Assembly: GCA_021204045.1 (NCBI GenBank)
Contig: JAJQAA010000014.1
Coordinates: 1-64,000, forward strand
DNA length: 64,000 nt
Origin: Clostridiales bacterium
GTDB lineage: Bacteria > Bacillota > Clostridia > Lachnospirales > Lachnospiraceae
Reading direction: 5' to 3'
In this document: in pieces, positions 35,330 to 43,777 of the stretch
Layout: each line of letters begins with the position of its first letter
How positions within the stretch are numbered: position 1 is the first letter of the stretch
Made by a program: the position numbers and the translations under genes
Notes under the pieces: model-generated
What the model was told of the DNA's origin: nothing
Database searches by the model: none
The model's input: the letters and a program-made list of their open reading frames with translations, nothing else

Positions 35330-36514
35330 ATGATAGGGCAAATGCGAGGACGCAGATGGACGAAACTACTGGCGGCGGGGCTGACCGTCGGTCTGCTTAT
35401 GGCTTCAATGGGAATTACCGCGATGGCCACGGAGGTCGTTCCGGCGAATCCTTCGACGGAAAGCCAGAGCGGGGACGCGGCCAGCGAGGCGACGCTGATT
35501 GTAGGCTCGCCGCTTGTAGATACTTCCTCGTCATCGGGGCAGACTTCTACGGTTACCGCGGGTGCGGGCAGCAGCATGGGCAGTACGGGTACGAGCTCGG
35601 TAGTCGTTGCCGGCGGCGGAAGCAGCAGTAACAGCTATGGACCGTCCGTCTATACCAGCATTTCCACGGAGGGTGACAAGGGCTATCCGGTTCAGAACGC
35701 GATCCTGGGCGGCGCGGAGCTGGTAATGTTGCAGTCACAGACAGAGGGCCAGATGATGTCCTTCCTGCTGCAGACAAAGAGCGGAAGCCTGATCGTTGTG
35801 GACGGCGGGCGCTGGGACGACGGAGATTATCTTGTGCAGAAAATTAGGGAGCGTGGCGGACGTGTCAGTGCCTGGTTCCTGACGCATACGCACACCGATC
35901 ATGTCGGCGCGCTGCTGAAGATATTGACAAATGAGGCGGCCGGAGTGGATACCGGCATTGAGATCGATCATATTTATTATAATTTTGCCAGCCTGGACTG
36001 GTACGCTTCGCATGAGCTGAGCGATTATGGTACGGCTTCTGAGATAATCAGCTATCTTAATGCCTTGCCGGAGACGCAGCGGCACACGGTCGCGAAAGGC
36101 GATGTGATCACGGTTGATGAGGCGACGGTTACGGTGCTGAATAACCGTTATGAGCCGTCAGTGGTCGGCGAGCGCGATGGCAACGACGCTTCGATCGCTT
36201 ACCGGATGATGGTAAACGGCGTTTCGATCCTGTTCCTGGGAGATATGCAGACAGCGGGCGGTCAGTGGCTGGTGCAGGAGACGGGCGGGAACCTGAAATC
36301 TGATATCGTGCAGATGGCCCATCATGGACAGAACGGCGTTTCCGAAGCGGTTTACCAGGCGATCAACCCGACGATCTGCCTGTGGCCGACGCCGGGATGG
36401 CTGTGGAATAATACCAGCGGCAATTATTTGACGCCGGAGACGAAATCCTGGATGAACAAGCTGAATGTACAGCGGCATTATTGTACAAAGGACGGGGATC
36501 AGACGATCCGCTGA
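35330..36514 (+). CDS. Secreted metallo-beta-lactamase-fold hydrolase (ComEC-like domain)
   Basis: 394 residues. A signal peptide (about 1-33, cleavage near TAMATE), then a Ser/Thr/Gly-rich linker to about 105, then a metallo-beta-lactamase fold. The metal motif is THTHTDHVGAL near residue 187, with SILFLGDM and MAHHGQNG supplying the later metal ligands. Fold and motifs resemble the extracytoplasmic hydrolase domain of ComEC and other phosphodiesterases. The natural substrate is unknown. It starts at ATG 35330 behind AAGGAG and ends three bases from the convergent phospholipase-like gene. Confidence 0.88.
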   Translation: MIGQMRGRRWTKLLAAGLTVGLLMASMGITAMATEVVPANPSTESQSGDAASEATLIVGSPLVDTSSSSGQTSTVTAGAGSSMGSTGTSSVVVAGGGSSSNSYGPSVYTSISTEGDKGYPVQNAILGGAELVMLQSQTEGQMMSFLLQTKSGSLIVVDGGRWDDGDYLVQKIRERGGRVSAWFLTHTHTDHVGALLKILTNEAAGVDTGIEIDHIYYNFASLDWYASHELSDYGTASEIISYLNALPETQRHTVAKGDVITVDEATVTVLNNRYEPSVVGERDGNDASIAYRMMVNGVSILFLGDMQTAGGQWLVQETGGNLKSDIVQMAHHGQNGVSEAVYQAINPTICLWPTPGWLWNNTSGNYLTPETKSWMNKLNVQRHYCTKDGDQTIR

Positions 36515-36517
36515 TAT

Positions 36518-37501
36518 CTAGTCCGGCACATGCAAACCACTGTGATAGGAGCAGCTGCCAAGCTCGTCGAGCAGACGCGCTAGTTGTATGCTGTTCGGAT
36601 CGCGGCTGGGGTCGGGCAGCATGGCATTTAGGATGCCGTAGACGCTGCTGCATTTTTGCAGTGAGCGGCGGAACAGATCCGGGAAGGAATCCTGGGAGGC
36701 CAGGCGCCGGTTCCAGGGGTTGCACCAGGTTTTGTGATCGAGGTTGAGCGCGGAGCGGGGATCATGAATTTTATCGGTGACGAGCTTCGTGGAAGCAATA
36801 TGTGAACCGATGAAAATATTTTCAAACAGGGCGATGCCGCCGCTTTTGCGGCCGGAAGGGTCGGCGAGGATGCGCCCGCCGAAACGGATGGCAAAGATGG
36901 AGCGGTGGACCATCGCCGGGGTCACCTGAAAATTGTTGGCGTAAGTGATGGGGTAGTAGGTTTCGTTGATACAATCGGCGAGGAAACGCGAGATAAACTG
37001 CGTTTCCATGCCGTTCAGACAGATGGTAGCCGCCTGGTTGAACTGGGACGGCTTTTTCTTTTTGTAATGATAGAGCAGCAGGGCGTCGATATCATTTTCC
37101 AGCGCGGCATGGCGGCCGTAGGCCTGCATGGAGGGAGATGCGGCGTCATAACCGGTGCGCCCGTATACATAAGGATGGCAGATGGAATCACCGATATAAT
37201 GGCAGAGCCAGCCACAGAAATAGGAAAGCCCCTCCTCGCGCTGCTGGCGGGACGGAATGGCCGCGAGCCGGCGCAGGTAGCATTCAAAAAAGCCGCGGAT
37301 ATGGTGCTCATGCATGTAGGAGCCAATGTTGCGGTAATCGCGGTGCCTGAGAATCGGAATATTATAAAAGAAAATATCCGGCCCCTGCAGGCCAAGCTGG
37401 TAGAGCCAGCGGTATTTGGCGATGATATGTTTCAGGGGTGTGTTCGGCAGATCGTTGTAGGACTTGACGCCGAGGATGTAGTGGGTGGTGAAGCCGGGCA
37501 T
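36518..37501 (-). CDS. Zinc-dependent phospholipase C family protein
   Basis: A 327-residue member of the zinc phospholipase C/S1-P1 family. Clustered histidines and aspartates match the zinc-binding pattern: PDIFFYN, HRDYRN, MHEHH and CGWLCHYIGDSICHPYVYG. There is no signal peptide, so it is a predicted cytoplasmic member; these are common and uncharacterised in clostridia. AAGGAAGTGATC precedes the ATG at 37501. Transcribed alone and convergent with the secreted hydrolase. Confidence 0.88.
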   Translation of the reverse strand: MPGFTTHYILGVKSYNDLPNTPLKHIIAKYRWLYQLGLQGPDIFFYNIPILRHRDYRNIGSYMHEHHIRGFFECYLRRLAAIPSRQQREEGLSYFCGWLCHYIGDSICHPYVYGRTGYDAASPSMQAYGRHAALENDIDALLLYHYKKKKPSQFNQAATICLNGMETQFISRFLADCINETYYPITYANNFQVTPAMVHRSIFAIRFGGRILADPSGRKSGGIALFENIFIGSHIASTKLVTDKIHDPRSALNLDHKTWCNPWNRRLASQDSFPDLFRRSLQKCSSVYGILNAMLPDPSRDPNSIQLARLLDELGSCSYHSGLHVPD

Positions 37502-37541
37502 GTGGGATCACTTCCTTGTGTGTTTTTGACAAGTGCTGCTA

Positions 37542-37638
37542 TGATGATGCTACGGATTGCGGAGCAATCCGTAAACATTCGGAATTCGCTCAATTTAGCC
37601 TGAGGAACGGCCAAATTGGTTATTCCCTTGCATCATCA
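37542..37638. repeat. MITE-like element, copy A
   Basis: 97 bp bounded by perfect 9-bp inverted repeats (TGATGATGC at 37542-37550, GCATCATCA at 37630-37638). Inside are a 7-bp stem GGATTGC/GCAATCC and a second stem CAATTT-GCC/GGC-AAATTG. It shares the blocks GATGCTACGGATTGC, ATTCGGAAT and GGCCAAATTGG with copy B. It has no coding capacity. Confidence 0.8.
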
Positions 37639-37755
37639 CATTATACATGATTATCGGAAAAATTGCGAGTGGAAACATAGGCCAGGCCGCGGTACTCATA
37701 AATATGGTATGAAATGATCCACAGGAGTGGGACGGAAGGATGCTACGGATTTAAT

Positions 37756-39165
37756 ATGAGGGGAATGGCGGAGCTGCTGCATCGTGTGGTCTGGGGGCCG
37801 TGGACGCTGGTGCTGTTTTTGGGCGTTGGGCTTGTGTATACGATACGATTTGGAGGATTCCAGATATTTGGCATACGAACCTGGTGGCGGGAGACGGTGG
37901 GGACGATTTCTGCTGTGAAAAGTGAAGAAGCGAGATCCGGTAATACGGGAATGACGGCAGAAACAGAGGGCGCGGAAAGAAATAGAAAAGAGACAAAAGG
38001 TGTCACACCCTTTCAAGCTGCCTGCACAGCGTTGGCAGCTACGATCGGAACAGGAAATATTGTCGGGGTAGCAACGGCTTTGGTGAGCGGCGGCCCGGGT
38101 GCGTTGTTCTGGATATGGGTATCGGCGGCGATCGGCATGGCGACGGCCTACGCGGAGACCTGGCTGGGACAGGAGTACCGCTTCCGGGAGACGGATGGGC
38201 ACTGGATGTGCGGGCCGATGGTTTACATAGAGCGAGGATTGGGGTTGCCAGGACTGGGGATTGTTTACGCGGCGCTGGCAGCATTCGCTTCTCTGGGAAT
38301 GGGAAGTATGGTGCAATCCAATTCGATCAGCCAGACGTTGTCTTACAGCGGTGACATTTCTTCCTGGCTGAGCGCTCCGGTAATCACAGGTCTGGCAGCA
38401 TTGGTTATTCTGGGCGGAACCGGACGTATCGCCCGGGTCGCGGAGCGACTGATGCCGCTTTCTGCCGGGGTATATCTGATGTTTGCCGGGATTGTGATTT
38501 TATCGTGCGCGGGTGCGGTGCCGGGGATTCTTGTAAAAGTGATATGCGATGCGTTCCGACCCGGGGCGGCCGCCGGGGGAATCGGCGGCTTCCTGCTGGG
38601 GAAAAGCCTGCGTTACGGCCTGTCTCGCGGTGTGTTTTCTAATGAAGCCGGGCTGGGAAGCCTGGCGATCCTGCATGGGGCCGCGGAGAATACAACCCCG
38701 CGACAACAGGGGATGTGGGCAATGTTCGAGGTATTTTTTGATACGATAGTGATCTGTACGCTGACGGCGTTGGTTATTCTCTGCATTGGCACCCAGGCGC
38801 AGATGCCGGAAGGCCTGAACGGCTCGGCGCTCGCGGCCTGGTGCTTTTCACGGCGGCTGGGGATTGTGGGGGAAGCGTTGATATCATCGGCGTTGAGCGT
38901 GTTTGCCTTTGCTACAATTATCGCGTGGTACTATCTCGGGCGCCAGACCTTCCGTTATCTTACCGGCCATATCCTGCCAGAACATTTGCGGCTGCTCGCG
39001 GAAAAATGGTACACGTTTCTTTATCTGGCGGCGGTATTTACCGGATGCCTGGGACGATTGGATACGGTATGGCTGTTTGCCGATATCGTTAATGGAATGA
39101 TGGCATTTCCAAACCTGGCGGCACTGCTCTGGATGGCGGGAGAAGTACAGAAGCCGAACGACTGA
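37756..39165 (+). CDS. Sodium:alanine symporter (AGCS) family protein
   Basis: A roughly 470-residue transporter with about ten hydrophobic helices that imports alanine or glycine with sodium. Family blocks include TIGTGNIVGVATAL, GPGALFWIWVSA and SLAILHGAAEN, and a short polar insertion (about residues 60-85) follows the first helices. The start is unsure: ATG 37756 fits the family N-terminus but has a poor ribosome site; the frame is open from 37714. The upstream stretch contains another copy of GATGCTACGGATT (around 37738), as in the flanking MITE-like elements. Single-gene unit. Confidence 0.85.
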   Translation: MRGMAELLHRVVWGPWTLVLFLGVGLVYTIRFGGFQIFGIRTWWRETVGTISAVKSEEARSGNTGMTAETEGAERNRKETKGVTPFQAACTALAATIGTGNIVGVATALVSGGPGALFWIWVSAAIGMATAYAETWLGQEYRFRETDGHWMCGPMVYIERGLGLPGLGIVYAALAAFASLGMGSMVQSNSISQTLSYSGDISSWLSAPVITGLAALVILGGTGRIARVAERLMPLSAGVYLMFAGIVILSCAGAVPGILVKVICDAFRPGAAAGGIGGFLLGKSLRYGLSRGVFSNEAGLGSLAILHGAAENTTPRQQGMWAMFEVFFDTIVICTLTALVILCIGTQAQMPEGLNGSALAAWCFSRRLGIVGEALISSALSVFAFATIIAWYYLGRQTFRYLTGHILPEHLRLLAEKWYTFLYLAAVFTGCLGRLDTVWLFADIVNGMMAFPNLAALLWMAGEVQKPND

Positions 39166-39525
39166 AAACAGGAGAAATAAAATATTGAAAAAACTGTTAG
39201 AAGATATTTGGGTATAAAATGCCGAAAATTTCTTTTATAATCTTGACGATTTCTGCTTGCCTGGTTATATTATGATTTAGAGGATAAAAAGTATGATGCT
39301 ACGGATTGCTCCGTGCTTACGCACTCTCGTACTCCTAAAAATATTCGGAATCCGCACAATTTGGCCCGAAAAACGGCCAAATTGGCTACTTCCTCATGTT
39401 TTTGCGGGACCCAAAGTCATGAATCCAGATGCAAGCATCTGATTCATGACCTTTTGTCCCTTGTATCATACTATAAGAAATTCCGGCTAAAATATCCAAA
39501 AATATCTTATAGGAAAGTGGTCACG
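39166..39525. other. 360-base gap filled mainly by a repeat element
   Basis: Apart from the MITE-like copy B, this gap holds an A+T-rich segment (39180-39290) that may contain the transport gene's end signals and a ribosome site (AGGAAAG) before the DUF4143 gene. I see no gene in it. Confidence 0.6.
39291..39471. repeat. MITE-like element, copy B
   Basis: 181 bp bounded by GTATGATGC (39291-39299) and GTATCATAC (39463-39471), inverted with one mismatch. It contains a perfect 10-bp stem (CAATTTGGCC at 39357-39366 with GGCCAAATTG at 39375-39384) and a 15- to 16-bp hairpin at 39416-39450 (GTCATGAAT...ATTCATGAC) inside GGGAC/GTCCC arms. It shares its left half with copy A. Open reading through it is fortuitous. 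Confidence 0.82.
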
Positions 39526-40785
39526 GTGGATGTAGAAATTAAAAGGGATTATTATCTTAAACAGATGGTCAGCCGTAGAGATAATGGACTGATTAAGATC
39601 GTGACGGGCATCCGGAGGTGCGGGAAGTCTTATTTACTGCGCAGACTGTTTAAAAACTATCTGCTGGTGGAGGGAGTGGAAGAAGATCATATTATCGAGA
39701 TGGCGTTTGATTTATATGATAATATTGATTTTCGGGATCCCAAAGTGTTTTATCCCTGGGCCAAAAAGCAGATAAAGGATAAAGCGAAATACTATTTCCT
39801 GCTGGATGAGGTGCAGATGCTGGGGGAATTTGTCAGCGTTCTCAACGGACTTGCAGACAGGAAAAACTGTGACGTGTATGTGAGCAGCAGCAACGCGAAA
39901 TTTCTGTCAAAGGATATCGCGACCGAGTTTGGGGGCCGGGGCGATGAAATCCATATGTATCCGCTGAGTTTTTCTGAATTTATGACGATTTACCCGGGAA
40001 ATCGGTATGACGGCTGGAATGAGTATATCACTTACGGGGGAATTCCTCTTGTTGTTCTTGCGGATACAGAAGAACAGAAAATGGCACTTCTGGACAGTTT
40101 GCTTAAGGAAACCTATATCCGGGATATTGTGACGAGAAATAAGATTCGAAATGTTGGCGAGATGGAAGCGCTGCTCGATATCCTGTCGTCGGCCATCGGG
40201 GCATTGACGAATCCAAATAAATTGCAAAAAACATTCAAAAGTGTAAATCAGTCCAGAATAACGGCCACAACGATAACAAAGTATATCGAGTATCTGGAAG
40301 ATGCTTTTCTGATTGAAGAAGCGAAGCGCTATGATATTAAAGGAAAATCATATATTGGAACGCCCATGAAATATTACTTTATGGACATGGGGCTTCGAAA
40401 TGCGAGAATAAACTTCCGGCAGGCTGAGGTGACGCATTCTATGGAAAATGTTATCTACAATGAACTTCGAATGCGTGGATATCGTGTTGATGTGGGCAAT
40501 CTTGTGGTTACCGAACAGGGCAAAGACGGAAAGCTTGTCAAAAAGCAGCTGGAAGTTGATTTTATCTGTAATAAAGGATCCAGAAAATACTATGTTCAGT
40601 CCGCGTATCTCATGGGGACGGAAGAAAAGCTGAAGCAGGAAATCCGTCCGTTTTTGAAAATTCCGGATTTTTTTAAAAAGATTGTCATTACGATGGATGT
40701 TCCCAGGCCTTTTTATAGTGAGGAAGGAATTCTGATGATGAATCTTTATGATTTCCTGCTGAATCCGGATTCGCTTGAACTGTAA
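39526..40785 (+). CDS. AAA-type ATPase with DUF4143
   Basis: A 419-residue protein of the widespread ATP-binding/DUF4143 family. An AAA_14-type N-terminal ATPase with Walker A GIRRCGKSY near residue 27, Walker B YFLLDEVQM, and sensor residues in VYVSSSNAKF is joined to a C-terminal DUF4143 domain with restriction-nuclease-like character (QLEVDFIC near 340). Members are linked to mobile DNA or toxin-like functions but have no settled role. The GTG at 39526 follows AGGAAAG; the frame runs upstream to 39313, but that part is the MITE-like element. AT-richer than flanking metabolic genes, consistent with transfer. Confidence 0.88.
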   Translation: MDVEIKRDYYLKQMVSRRDNGLIKIVTGIRRCGKSYLLRRLFKNYLLVEGVEEDHIIEMAFDLYDNIDFRDPKVFYPWAKKQIKDKAKYYFLLDEVQMLGEFVSVLNGLADRKNCDVYVSSSNAKFLSKDIATEFGGRGDEIHMYPLSFSEFMTIYPGNRYDGWNEYITYGGIPLVVLADTEEQKMALLDSLLKETYIRDIVTRNKIRNVGEMEALLDILSSAIGALTNPNKLQKTFKSVNQSRITATTITKYIEYLEDAFLIEEAKRYDIKGKSYIGTPMKYYFMDMGLRNARINFRQAEVTHSMENVIYNELRMRGYRVDVGNLVVTEQGKDGKLVKKQLEVDFICNKGSRKYYVQSAYLMGTEEKLKQEIRPFLKIPDFFKKIVITMDVPRPFYSEEGILMMNLYDFLLNPDSLEL

Positions 40786-40916
40786 TTTTATCAGCGGAAT
40801 CCTTTGGCAATGAATTAATTGTTTTTCTGCCAATTTTCTGCCAATCATCGGAAAAAGATTGAAAAAGATATAATTCCGATATATCCTATATACAAAAGGA
40901 AACGGAGGAATGATGG

Positions 40917-41996
40917 ATGCCATATTCAACAAACGAAGTGCGGGCATTGCTGGCAAAAAAGGCGAAGTATGAGCTGGGATTTTTCCCCACGCCTCTGCAT
41001 CGTCTTGACCGGCTGTCCGAGGAATTTCATGTGGATCTGTATATGAAGCGGGATGACTTTTCCGGACGGAATCTGTTTGGCGGCAATAAGATCCGCAAGC
41101 TGGAATACCTGATGGGCGAGGCGGTGAAATCCGACGCGGAGTATGTGTTTACTTATGGAGCTACCGAGTCCAACCACGCGATGCAGACGGTGACAGCCTG
41201 CCGCAGAGCGGGTCTGAAGCCGATCATTTATCTGACGGCGGTGGTACCGGTGGATGAACAGGACATTCGCTCCAATCTGCTGCTGGATCAGATTATGGGA
41301 GCGGAAATCCATATCGTCCGGCTAAGGCCCGGCGAGACGGAGGATGACGGCGATGCCCGGGGAGAGGCGCTGGCCGCAGCCCGCAGTAAGGAACTGGAGG
41401 AACAGGGGCACCGTTGTTATAATATTCCGATGGGCGGCGCGAATGCATTGGGTTCTCTGGGTTTTGTGGAAGGCTATGTGGAGATGACCGAGCAGCTGGC
41501 AGCGATTGGCAGAGAAGCAGACTATATTTTCCACGCTACGGGGACGGCCGGGACCATGGCCGGACTGGACGCGGGCCGCAAGCTGCTTGGCGCCGGGACA
41601 CAGGTGATTTCGGTCAATGTGAGCCCTAAGGACGATACCTACCGTGTGCGGGCCGCCGCGCTGGCAAACAACGCGCTTGACGAGCTGGGCGTGACGGATG
41701 TGCGCCTTGATCCGGAGACGGATACCTGGCAGGAAAAGAATTTTTATCTGCCCGGTTATGAAAAACCCAGCCCGGAGTCGACGAAGGCGATCCGCTATCT
41801 GAGTGAGCAGGAGGGGATTTTTGTTGATCCTGTTTATTCGGGCAAGGCGTTCGCGGCGCTGCTGTCCTGGCTGCGCACCGGAAAAATACCGGCCGGGAGC
41901 ACGGTCGTATTCTGGCATACCGGTGGCGCGACGGCCTTGTTTGCCGAGCAGGAGATCGTGGGGGATTTCTATCAGAAACTGATCTATGAAGATTAA
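40917..41996 (+). CDS. PLP-dependent D-cysteine desulfhydrase / ACC deaminase-like enzyme
   Basis: A fold-type II PLP enzyme of 359 residues. The PLP lysine lies in FGGNKIRKLEYLMGEA near residue 58, followed by YGATESNHAMQT and the C-terminal HTGGATALF. This family contains D-cysteine desulfhydrase (DcyD) and ACC deaminase, which degrade D-amino acids or related compounds. The exact substrate is not evident. GGAGG nine bases upstream of ATG 40917 sets the start; a TATAAT at 40869 is a possible -10. Ended by a terminator. Confidence 0.88.
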   Translation: MPYSTNEVRALLAKKAKYELGFFPTPLHRLDRLSEEFHVDLYMKRDDFSGRNLFGGNKIRKLEYLMGEAVKSDAEYVFTYGATESNHAMQTVTACRRAGLKPIIYLTAVVPVDEQDIRSNLLLDQIMGAEIHIVRLRPGETEDDGDARGEALAAARSKELEEQGHRCYNIPMGGANALGSLGFVEGYVEMTEQLAAIGREADYIFHATGTAGTMAGLDAGRKLLGAGTQVISVNVSPKDDTYRVRAAALANNALDELGVTDVRLDPETDTWQEKNFYLPGYEKPSPESTKAIRYLSEQEGIFVDPVYSGKAFAALLSWLRTGKIPAGSTVVFWHTGGATALFAEQEIVGDFYQKLIYED

Positions 41997-42066
41997 AAAG
42001 GCAGGATGAATGGCTGCCTGCCCGGACAGATACGGCAGCAAATCCCATTGAATAAAGACAATGAAA

Positions 42067-42095
42067 AAGACCTCTCCGGCCCGAGAGGTCTTTCT
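42067..42095 (+). terminator. Terminator of the PLP enzyme gene
   Basis: A perfect 10-bp stem, AAGACCTCTC/GAGAGGTCTT, around a 6-base loop with a T-rich end (TCTC). Confidence 0.85.
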
Positions 42096-42129
42096 CATTA
42101 CAGTTTATAAAGAGGTTAAAAAGGGAGGA

Positions 42130-42208
42130 GAGCTGATAATTGTAATTATCAGCTCGAGTATTATGAAAAAAATCTTTAAGCGCTATAAACAACTTGGCTG
42201 GTTGTTTA
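42130..42208. repeat. Two palindromes downstream of the terminator
   Basis: GAGCTGATAAT (42130-42140) pairs perfectly with ATTATCAGCTC (42145-42155) around four bases. TAAACAAC (42186-42193) pairs with GTTGTTTA (42201-42208). Neither is followed by a T tract, so they look like operators or remnants rather than terminators. Confidence 0.6.
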
Positions 42209-42260
42209 TGGGTACAGTATAATGGAAAATCATGAAAAAATCGTGTTGCCGATGTAAAAG

Positions 42261-42300
42261 AATTATGAACATTTTCGCCGATTTTGAACAAATTATGAAC
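42261..42300. repeat. Direct repeats AATTATGAAC
   Basis: AATTATGAAC occurs at 42261-42270 and 42291-42300, 30 bases apart (about three helical turns), roughly 115 bases before the subtilase. Spacing suits a regulator binding one face of the helix. Confidence 0.5.
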
Positions 42301-42415
42301 GGAGGATGGGAGGAAAGCCTTTCGTAAATAAAAATTCACATTTTTTTCAGATATGCTCCGGGGAATTTATGCTATACTGATACGGAAATGCTATTGATAC
42401 GAAAAGGAGTTTTCC

Positions 42416-43759
42416 ATGAAGCAGTTTGATAAACGAATGATCGCGCTGCTGGCGGCTGGTGCCTGCGCGGTGGGTGTAATGAACATGGCGGGTATGTCAG
42501 CCGGAGCAGATACAATCGCAGGGATATATACCGCAGATGAAACCGATACATCCTTTTCCCGTGACGTGGAAATAGACCGCACGCGCTATACATTTTCCGC
42601 GCATGTTTTCGGCCCGGGTGTCGATAACTTATCTCTGAAAGATCCTTACGCGCAATACCAGTGGGGGCTGCGGAATGACGGCGAATTCCAGTATTACGAG
42701 GTAACCAATCGTTTTGATGACATCAATCAGCAGCTGGCCAGAGATATTGATACTGCCAATATGCTTGGCCTTCCGGCTCCCATAGAGGGACCGGACGCTT
42801 ACCGTCTGCGGACGACCATTGCGGTTCCCGGTATCGATATTAATATCAGTCCGGCCTGGGATTTGTATGACGCAAGCACGGAGGAACACCGGCAGGTGAT
42901 CGTGGCGATTATTGATACCGGCATTGACGTGTCTCACCCGGAGCTTGCCGGGGCTCTGTGGGTCAATGAGGATGAAATACCGGATGATGGCATTGATAAT
43001 GACGGAAATGGCTATGTTGATGATGTGAACGGTTGGAATTTTTTTGATAACTCGAATCAGATTTACACCGGTACCGAGGATAAGCATGGCACACATACGG
43101 CAGGCACGATCTCGGCAGTGCGCGGATCTCTTGGTATTGCCGGGATCACGGATCAGAATTATGTTAAGTTTATGACGATCAAGGTGCTTGGTACGGAAGA
43201 GGGTGTTGGTGAGGATGAAGATGTGGTCAACGCTATCCGTTATGCGGAGGCCAACGGCGCTTCGATCTGCAATTTAAGCTTTGGCACAGAGTGGCATTAT
43301 GATGATCTCGAACAGGTGATGCGCGAATCCAACATGCTCTTTGTTGTCGCGGCCGGAAATGGCGATGAACTCGGTTATGGCCAAAATACAGATGAAAATC
43401 CAGATTATCCGTCTTCGTTTCATCTGCCGAATATTATTTCCGTGGCCAGCCTGATGTTTGACGGCGATCTCGCAGAGAGTTCAAACTATGGCGTGAATTC
43501 GATTGACATTGCCGCTCCGGGCGTGCTGGTCGTCAGCACGATTACGGAAAATGGTTATGGCTTTATGTCGGGTACGTCGATGGCGGCACCTATGGTGACA
43601 GGCGTCGCGGCCATGCTCTATTCGTATCGCACGGATCTGGCGCTTTCCGATATCAAGACGGTGATCATGAATTCCGCGCACAAGCTGGATACGCTCACCG
43701 ATAAGGTTGCCTGTGGCGGCATGCTCGATGCCTATGCGGCGCTGACTTACGGACGTTAG
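42416..43759 (+). CDS. Secreted S8-family (subtilisin) peptidase
   Basis: A 447-residue subtilase. Signal peptide of about 30 residues, propeptide-like stretch to about 150, then catalytic domain with Asp near 166 (AIIDTGIDVSHPE), His near 224 (DKHGTHTAGT) and Ser near 387 (MSGTSMAAPM). Between Asp and His, the acidic DEIPDDGIDNDGNGYVDD is a likely calcium site, as in many exported subtilases. The protein ends soon after the domain, with no cell-wall anchor. ATG 42416 follows AAAAGGAG. Convergent with the carboxypeptidase gene. Confidence 0.92.
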   Translation: MKQFDKRMIALLAAGACAVGVMNMAGMSAGADTIAGIYTADETDTSFSRDVEIDRTRYTFSAHVFGPGVDNLSLKDPYAQYQWGLRNDGEFQYYEVTNRFDDINQQLARDIDTANMLGLPAPIEGPDAYRLRTTIAVPGIDINISPAWDLYDASTEEHRQVIVAIIDTGIDVSHPELAGALWVNEDEIPDDGIDNDGNGYVDDVNGWNFFDNSNQIYTGTEDKHGTHTAGTISAVRGSLGIAGITDQNYVKFMTIKVLGTEEGVGEDEDVVNAIRYAEANGASICNLSFGTEWHYDDLEQVMRESNMLFVVAAGNGDELGYGQNTDENPDYPSSFHLPNIISVASLMFDGDLAESSNYGVNSIDIAAPGVLVVSTITENGYGFMSGTSMAAPMVTGVAAMLYSYRTDLALSDIKTVIMNSAHKLDTLTDKVACGGMLDAYAALTYGR

Positions 43760-43777
43760 TTATCTGTTATCAGCTGG

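Larger units (their letters stand above)
41997..42415. other. 419-base gap with terminator and palindromes
   Basis: No convincing gene. Contains the terminator of the PLP enzyme, two further palindromes, a pair of direct repeats and the leader of the secreted subtilase. A TATACT at 42373-42378 may be the -10 of the latter; no good -35 is evident. Confidence 0.6.

Noticed and set aside
35124-35333. Small frame across the BCCT-MBL gap
   Set aside because: It simply translates the palindromic repeat.
39406-39460. Hairpin GGGAC...GTCCC as a terminator
   Set aside because: It lies inside the repeat element and has no following T tract in either direction strong enough to call.
39313-39525. N-terminal extension of the DUF4143 ATPase
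   Set aside because: Encoded by the MITE-like element, lacks a ribosome site and is absent from the family pattern.
40825-40845. Direct repeat TTCTGCCAAT, two copies 11 bases apart, before the PLP enzyme
   Set aside because: Only two short A+T-rich copies; cannot be told from chance.
42306-42380. Possible 24-codon leader peptide before the secreted subtilase
   Set aside because: The GGAGG abuts the ATG with no proper spacing, and no regulatory amino-acid run is present.
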